Origin: CAKSQF01 sp964568425
Lineage (GTDB): Bacteria > Bacillota > Clostridia > Oscillospirales > CAG-272
DNA: 17,990 nt
Assembly (NCBI GenBank): GCA_964568425.1
Contig: CAZMPO010000026.1
Coordinates: 1-17,990 of the forward strand
Direction: 5' to 3'
Shown one piece after another: positions 14,371 to 17,990 of the stretch; position 1 is the first letter of the stretch, and every line of letters begins with the position of its first letter. Made by a program: the position numbers and the translations under genes. The notes beneath the pieces are model-generated. The model saw only the letters and a program-made list of their open reading frames with translations, had not been told where the DNA came from and did not search any database.

Positions 14371-15432
14371 GTGACCTTTGTAAGAAATTTTTTGATCGCT
14401 CTTTTGGTTTCGCTTCTCGTCTTTGCACCGCTTGCCTACCTTGGTGTTAACTATGTTGTAGGCGAGGTCGAGACAGGACTTGCCAACAAAACAACCGATG
14501 ATGACAGCGAAGAGGATGACGATCAGTTCGACATGTCGGAGCTCTCCGGCGAGTTATCGCTCTCTCTTGCAATGATCTGTCGCTCGGACAATCCCGACTA
14601 TCTCGATCCGAACGCTCCGCCCCCTATTACCTACCCTGATCCCGATCTTCCCGATACCGAGCCTGCCGACGACGCTCCCGTAAATCCGTTCCTGCCCGAT
14701 GAGGAATTGCTCCCGAGGGTAGATGCCGCGAACCCGCAAAAGATCGTCGATTTTATCACGCTCGTTTCGGTAAGCCCCGACAAAAAACGTGCCGTCGTGA
14801 CCTCGATCCCGGGCTGTCTTACCGTTGAGTTCAAAGGCACTTCGATGAGCCTGTCGGACGCACTCTATTTCGCATCGTTACCCAAATATAATGTCGATGC
14901 ACGCTACATAGCCGATCTTATCACCGGATGCACCGGTGTGAGCGTCGATTGCTACGACTATGTCGATACGATAGATTTTGTCAGAGCCGCCGACTCGCTC
15001 GGGCGTATCGCCGTCAATTTCCCGGAGGCAACGACGATATACGACGGTGCGACGAGGTTTTTCCCCAAGGGTCAGAATAATCTGTCGTCGGCTGATCTCC
15101 TCTCGCTTATTCGTTACGAAAATTACACAAATCCGTCCCTTAAATATCAGATAGTTTCCGCCGCATGTGTCGCCATTCTCGATAAAGGATGTACAACTAC
15201 CGCCTTTTCGAGCTTTGACCAGATGTGGGCGCGCATATCCCCTTATATGGAATATGACCTCGGCAAATATCTCACACCTCGTGCCGTTGCCGAAAAACTG
15301 CTTGTTTATCAAAATTGTGCCTCCGTCGCTGTTAATACCATAGGACAGTTCGGAACAGACGCTGATGGCAAAAAGGTATTTGAGATCGATCGAACAAATA
15401 CGATCGCACAAATCAAACAGTATGGCGGCTAA
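14371..15432 (+). CDS. Membrane-anchored, degenerate LytR-CpsA-Psr (LCP)-like protein
   Basis: A 353-residue protein starting at GTG 14371, with GAAAGGA about 10 bases upstream; the ATG at 14361 is out of frame. It has one N-terminal span (about 8-29), then an acidic linker (43-54, mostly Asp and Glu) and a Pro/Asp-rich stretch (80-112). From about 124 to 250 the pattern follows an LCP domain: VDFITLVSVSPDKKRAVVTS, IADLITGCTGVSVDCYDYVD, DSLGRIAVNFPEA and the final LLSLIRYEN. True LCP enzymes transfer glycopolymers to peptidoglycan and carry SIPRDT; here the corresponding segment is SIPGCL, and the Arg/Lys-rich RYRK end is RYEN. Those arginines bind the pyrophosphate, so I infer a non-catalytic descendant. 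It is followed 48 bp later by glycyl-tRNA synthetase. Confidence 0.72.
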   Translation: MTFVRNFLIALLVSLLVFAPLAYLGVNYVVGEVETGLANKTTDDDSEEDDDQFDMSELSGELSLSLAMICRSDNPDYLDPNAPPPITYPDPDLPDTEPADDAPVNPFLPDEELLPRVDAANPQKIVDFITLVSVSPDKKRAVVTSIPGCLTVEFKGTSMSLSDALYFASLPKYNVDARYIADLITGCTGVSVDCYDYVDTIDFVRAADSLGRIAVNFPEATTIYDGATRFFPKGQNNLSSADLLSLIRYENYTNPSLKYQIVSAACVAILDKGCTTTAFSSFDQMWARISPYMEYDLGKYLTPRAVAEKLLVYQNCASVAVNTIGQFGTDADGKKVFEIDRTNTIAQIKQYGG

Positions 15433-15480
15433 ATTCCGCTCTGCAATAAAATTTTATCATCGATTTGAAAGGAAAACATC

Positions 15481-16902
15481 ATGAATAATACCGAAAAAAC
15501 AATGGATAAGATCGTCTCGCTTTGCAAAAATCGCGGATTTATATTTGCTGGCAGTGAAATATACGGCGGACTTGCCAATACATGGGATTACGGCCCGCTT
15601 GGCGTCGAACTCAAAAATAACATCAAAAAAGCATGGTGGAAGAAATTCGTTCAAGAAAATCCCTATAACGTCGGTCAGGACGCCGCGATCCTCATGAATC
15701 CGCAGACTTGGGTCGCAAGCGGTCACCTCAGCGGATTTTCCGACCCGCTTATGGACTGTAAGGAATGTAAAGAGCGTTTCCGAGCCGATAAGCTTATCGA
15801 GGACTTCTGTAACGAGACGGGTTATACACTCGAAAAGCCGATCGATGCCTTTTCACAGCAGGAAATGAAGGATTTCGTCGAAAATCATAACATTCCGTGC
15901 CCTTCCTGCGGCAAGCATAATTTCACCGATATCCGTCAGTTCAACCTGATGTTCAAGACCTTCCAGGGCGTTACCGAGGATGCAAAAAATACCGTCTATC
16001 TCCGTCCCGAGACCGCGCAGGGAATATTTACCAATTTCGTTAATACACAGCGCACGACCCGCCGTAAACTTCCGTTCGGCGTCTGCCAGATCGGTAAGTC
16101 ATTCCGTAACGAAATAACCCCCGGTAACTTCATCTTCCGTGTTCGCGAGTTCGAACAAATGGAGCTTGAGTTCTTCTGTAAGCCGGGTACCGACCTTGAG
16201 TGGTTCGAGTATTGGCGCAGCTTCTGTCGTAATTGGCTGTTGTCGATAGGCATCAAAGAGGAAAACCTTCGCCTGCGCGATCACGATCCCGAGGAGCTTT
16301 GCTTCTATTCAAAGGCAACGACCGATTTCGAATTTCTGTTCCCGTTCGGTTGGGGCGAGCTTTGGGGCGTCGCTGACAGAACAGATTATGACCTTACACA
16401 GCACCAAAACACCTCGGGTAAGGATCTTACCTATTTCGACCCCGAGACCAACGAAAGATATATTCCCTATGTCGTTGAGCCCTCGCTTGGCGTAGAGCGC
16501 AGTGTCTTGGCTGTCCTTTGCGACGCTTATGATGAGGAGATCGTCGATGCCGAAAAGAACGACGTCCGCACCGTGATGCATTTCCATCCCGCACTCGCAC
16601 CATTTAAGGCAGCAGTTCTTCCGCTGTCCAAAAAGCTCAGCGAGCCTGCGCGCGAGATCTATACCGAACTTGCCAAAGAATGGATGATCGATTTCGACGA
16701 AACAGGCTCTATCGGTAAACGCTACCGTCGCGAAGACGAGATAGGCACACCCTTCTGCATCACCGTCGATTTCGACACAGTCGGCGATGCTGAAAAAGCG
16801 GGCGATAACTGCGTTACGGTTCGCGACCGCGACACAATGGAGCAGGTCCGCGTTCCGATCGTATCCCTTAAAGATTATATCGCACAAAAGATCAAGTTTT
16901 GA
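15481..16902 (+). CDS. glyQS: Glycyl-tRNA synthetase, single-chain (alpha2) type
   Basis: A 473-residue class II synthetase that charges tRNA-Gly in the cytoplasm. IYGGLANTWDYGPLG (27-41) is the hallmark N-terminal segment of the homodimeric enzyme. Two CxxC pairs (Cys93/96, Cys140/143) form a zinc site in the insertion. Motif 2 is FRNEITPGNFIFRVREFEQ (208-226), motif 3 is EPSLGVERSVLA (333-344) with Arg340, and the anticodon-binding domain occupies about 374-473. ATG 15481 follows GAAAGGA. The leader is only 48 bp after the LCP-like stop, with no room for a T-box and no clear promoter, so it is probably read from the promoter at 14304-14332. A strong terminator follows. Confidence 0.97.
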   Translation: MNNTEKTMDKIVSLCKNRGFIFAGSEIYGGLANTWDYGPLGVELKNNIKKAWWKKFVQENPYNVGQDAAILMNPQTWVASGHLSGFSDPLMDCKECKERFRADKLIEDFCNETGYTLEKPIDAFSQQEMKDFVENHNIPCPSCGKHNFTDIRQFNLMFKTFQGVTEDAKNTVYLRPETAQGIFTNFVNTQRTTRRKLPFGVCQIGKSFRNEITPGNFIFRVREFEQMELEFFCKPGTDLEWFEYWRSFCRNWLLSIGIKEENLRLRDHDPEELCFYSKATTDFEFLFPFGWGELWGVADRTDYDLTQHQNTSGKDLTYFDPETNERYIPYVVEPSLGVERSVLAVLCDAYDEEIVDAEKNDVRTVMHFHPALAPFKAAVLPLSKKLSEPAREIYTELAKEWMIDFDETGSIGKRYRREDEIGTPFCITVDFDTVGDAEKAGDNCVTVRDRDTMEQVRVPIVSLKDYIAQKIKF

Positions 16903-16914
16903 TAATACCTAATG

Positions 16915-16960
16915 AAAGATCCATCAACCGACCAAAAGGTTTGTTGATGGATCTTTTTTT
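16915..16960 (+). terminator. Strong intrinsic terminator after glycyl-tRNA synthetase
   Basis: A perfect 14-bp stem, AAAGATCCATCAAC (16915-16928) with GTTGATGGATCTTT (16943-16956), and a 7-T run (16954-16960). The loop holds a nested ACC/GGT. The minus side has only a short CTTT, so it mainly serves the plus strand; the converging dockerin gene stops 4 bases away. Confidence 0.93.
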
Positions 16961-16963
16961 GTG

Positions 16964-17990
16964 TTATTCGCTTGGCATGCTCGCGATGTATTTTTTCATC
17001 ATGATAACATCGTGGCAGTTGATATTGCCGTCGTTGTTCATGTCGGCACCGGGGTAGACCTCGATGCTTGACATGCCGAGTCCTGCATCATAGTTGGCGA
17101 TATACTTTTTGACAAGTATCACGTCATGGCAGTCGATCTTGCCGTCGCCGTTGGCATCGCCGAATATGAACTCGCGTGCGCCGCAGATGCAGTCGCCGTT
17201 TTCGTCGAAATCGTGTGCCGCCTCGGCAACAACTTCAGTCCCGCAGCAATTCCACTTCTTGGCGTGCGTATCAGCCGTGCGGATCCAGATCTCTTCGCCG
17301 GTGTGCTTGGTCTTGTCGACATCACCATAGGGCTTGCCGCAGACTGTGCAGACTGCTTGGGCGTTGCACTTTGCTTCGCCGCCGGTGTGTCCGAGGGCGT
17401 CGATCGATGTGCCTTGATCGAGTAGGGTGTCACAATCTTTGCAGTATGTATCGCCGGTGTAGCCGTCATCGGTGCAATTCGCTGCTTTTGCGTTTCTCAA
17501 CTCGGTGTTGCCGGCATGATTTGTCTTGTCGACATCACCATAAGGCTTGCCGCAGACTGTGCAGACAGCTTGGGCATTGCACTTCGCCTCGCCGCCGGTG
17601 TGTCCGAGGGCGTCGATCGATGTGCCTTGATCGAGTAGGGTGTCACAATCTTTGCAGTATGTATCGCCGGTGTAGCCGTCATCGGTGCAATTCGCTGCTT
17701 TTGCGTTTCTCAACTCGGTGTTGCCGGCATGATTTGTCTTGTCGACATCACCATAAGGCTTGCCGCAGACTGTGCAGACAGCTTGGGCATTGCACTTCGC
17801 CTCGCCGCCGGTGTGTCCGAGGGCGTTGATCGATGTGCCTTGGTTAAGCAGAGTGCCGCAATCTTTGCAGTATGTATCGCCGGTGTAGCCGTCATCGGTG
17901 CATGTTGCGTCTTTGTCACCTCTGACCTCGGTATTGCCGGTATGCTTGGTCTTATCGACATCGCCATATGGCTTGCCGCAGACTGTGCAG
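16964..17990 (-). CDS. Dockerin protein with Cys-rich tandem repeats (5' end outside window)
   Basis: The reading frame is open from the right edge (first full codon at 17989) to TAA at 16966-16964, giving 341 C-terminal residues; no start is visible, and the internal TTG at 17713 is not one. Residues 277-341 are a type I dockerin: two calcium-loop/helix repeats, GDANGDGKIDCHDVILVKKY and then ADMNNDGNINCHDVIMMKKY, ending IASMPSE. Ahead of it are about three copies of a 71-residue module with CTVCGKPYGDVDKT, CTDDGYTGDTYCKDC, and LGHTGGEAKCNAQAV, plus a divergent last module ending in AHDFDENGDCICGA. Such CxxC modules are common in secreted clostridial proteins; their role is not established. 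A dockerin implies secretion and docking onto a cohesin scaffold. Any catalytic domain would be upstream, outside the window. Confidence 0.92.
   Translation of the reverse strand, partial: CTVCGKPYGDVDKTKHTGNTEVRGDKDATCTDDGYTGDTYCKDCGTLLNQGTSINALGHTGGEAKCNAQAVCTVCGKPYGDVDKTNHAGNTELRNAKAANCTDDGYTGDTYCKDCDTLLDQGTSIDALGHTGGEAKCNAQAVCTVCGKPYGDVDKTNHAGNTELRNAKAANCTDDGYTGDTYCKDCDTLLDQGTSIDALGHTGGEAKCNAQAVCTVCGKPYGDVDKTKHTGEEIWIRTADTHAKKWNCCGTEVVAEAAHDFDENGDCICGAREFIFGDANGDGKIDCHDVILVKKYIANYDAGLGMSSIEVYPGADMNNDGNINCHDVIMMKKYIASMPSE
17311..17949 (-). repeat. Tandem array of 213-bp units in the dockerin gene
   Basis: The same landmark (TCTTGTCGAC, with one T-to-A-type variant in the last) begins at 17311, 17524, 17737 and 17950, an exact 213-bp period equal to 71 codons. 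Units 17311-17523 and 17524-17736 differ at only about five positions, all in the first 65 bases. The unit at 17737-17949 matches its neighbour over the first 90 or so bases and then diverges. A fourth unit runs off the window. Confidence 0.95.

Noticed and set aside
15433..15480. T-box riboswitch before glycyl-tRNA synthetase
   Set aside because: Only 48 bp separate the genes; there is no room for a T-box, no T-box consensus and no promoter.
17713..17713. Start of the dockerin gene at an internal TTG
   Set aside because: The same frame continues open to the window edge with the same repeat modules, so this TTG is an internal Leu codon and the gene is truncated by the window.
17176..17829. 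Plus-strand Arg/Cys-rich ORF of 217 codons
   Set aside because: Antisense of the dockerin repeats; its repetition simply mirrors the 213-bp units.
17311..17949. CRISPR array
   Set aside because: The repeats are 213 bp, adjacent without spacers, and encode protein in frame.
1..17990. Apparent abundance of GATC and CGATCG
   Set aside because: It fits a codon preference for GAT, ATC and CGx in neighbouring codons; without a count against a codon-shuffled control I cannot call it a signal.

Overview
The window looks like a chromosomal segment of a Gram-positive, anaerobic, polysaccharide-degrading member of the Clostridia, probably an Oscillospiraceae/Ruminococcaceae-type gut or rumen bacterium. 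This rests on the type I dockerin protein at the right edge, the family 43 glycosidase, single-chain glycyl-tRNA synthetase, lipoprotein and ABC-2 architecture typical of Firmicutes, strong AGGAGG-like ribosome sites, and near-consensus sigma-A promoters with 17-bp spacers. All 18 reading-frame ends use TAA (12) or TGA (6); none uses TAG. No species call is possible from the sequence alone.

Left edge (1-850): about 370 bp without an intact gene, then a small HNH-nuclease gene interrupted by an in-frame TAG exactly inside the HNH motif. This looks like accessory or decaying material. A 12-bp-stem inverted repeat separates it from the next unit.

Minus-strand operon (3385 down to 881): a TTGACA/TATCAT promoter drives a bifunctional NAD(P)H-hydrate repair enzyme (nnr) followed 38 bp later by an intracellular GH43 glycosidase. 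A second, divergent, perfect-consensus promoter (3437-3465) starts the plus-strand unit: an RluA-type pseudouridine synthase, a LURP-one-related protein, then a four-gene cluster (4707-7927). That cluster has a small membrane protein with His/Cys motifs, a LolD/MacB-type ATPase, an FtsX/MacB-type permease with a His/Asp/Glu-rich extracytoplasmic loop, and a lipoprotein with a CPFC motif. It resembles in gene content the zinc-linked PA4063-PA4066 type cluster of Proteobacteria. A five-span membrane protein and an intrinsic terminator (8531-8570) close the unit.

Second transporter operon (8611-14167): a perfect extended -10 promoter drives two ABC transporters in succession (ATPase plus large permease; NatA-like ATPase plus NatB-like permease) and a membrane-anchored alpha/beta hydrolase, translationally coupled or closely spaced. 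A bidirectional terminator lies between this operon and a convergent tRNA-Arg(CCU) gene.

Right part (14304-17990): a promoter divergent from the tRNA promoter drives a membrane-anchored, catalytically degenerate LytR-CpsA-Psr-like protein and then glycyl-tRNA synthetase, ending at a strong 14-bp-stem terminator. Converging on this is the 3' part of a gene for a dockerin protein whose preceding region is made of 213-bp (71-residue) Cys-rich tandem repeats; its 5' end lies beyond the window.

Most noteworthy: the putative metal-linked ABC/FtsX/lipoprotein cluster, the Cys-His cohesin-recognition positions of the dockerin with its mosaic repeats, the LCP-like protein lacking the catalytic arginine motif, and the amber-interrupted HNH gene.
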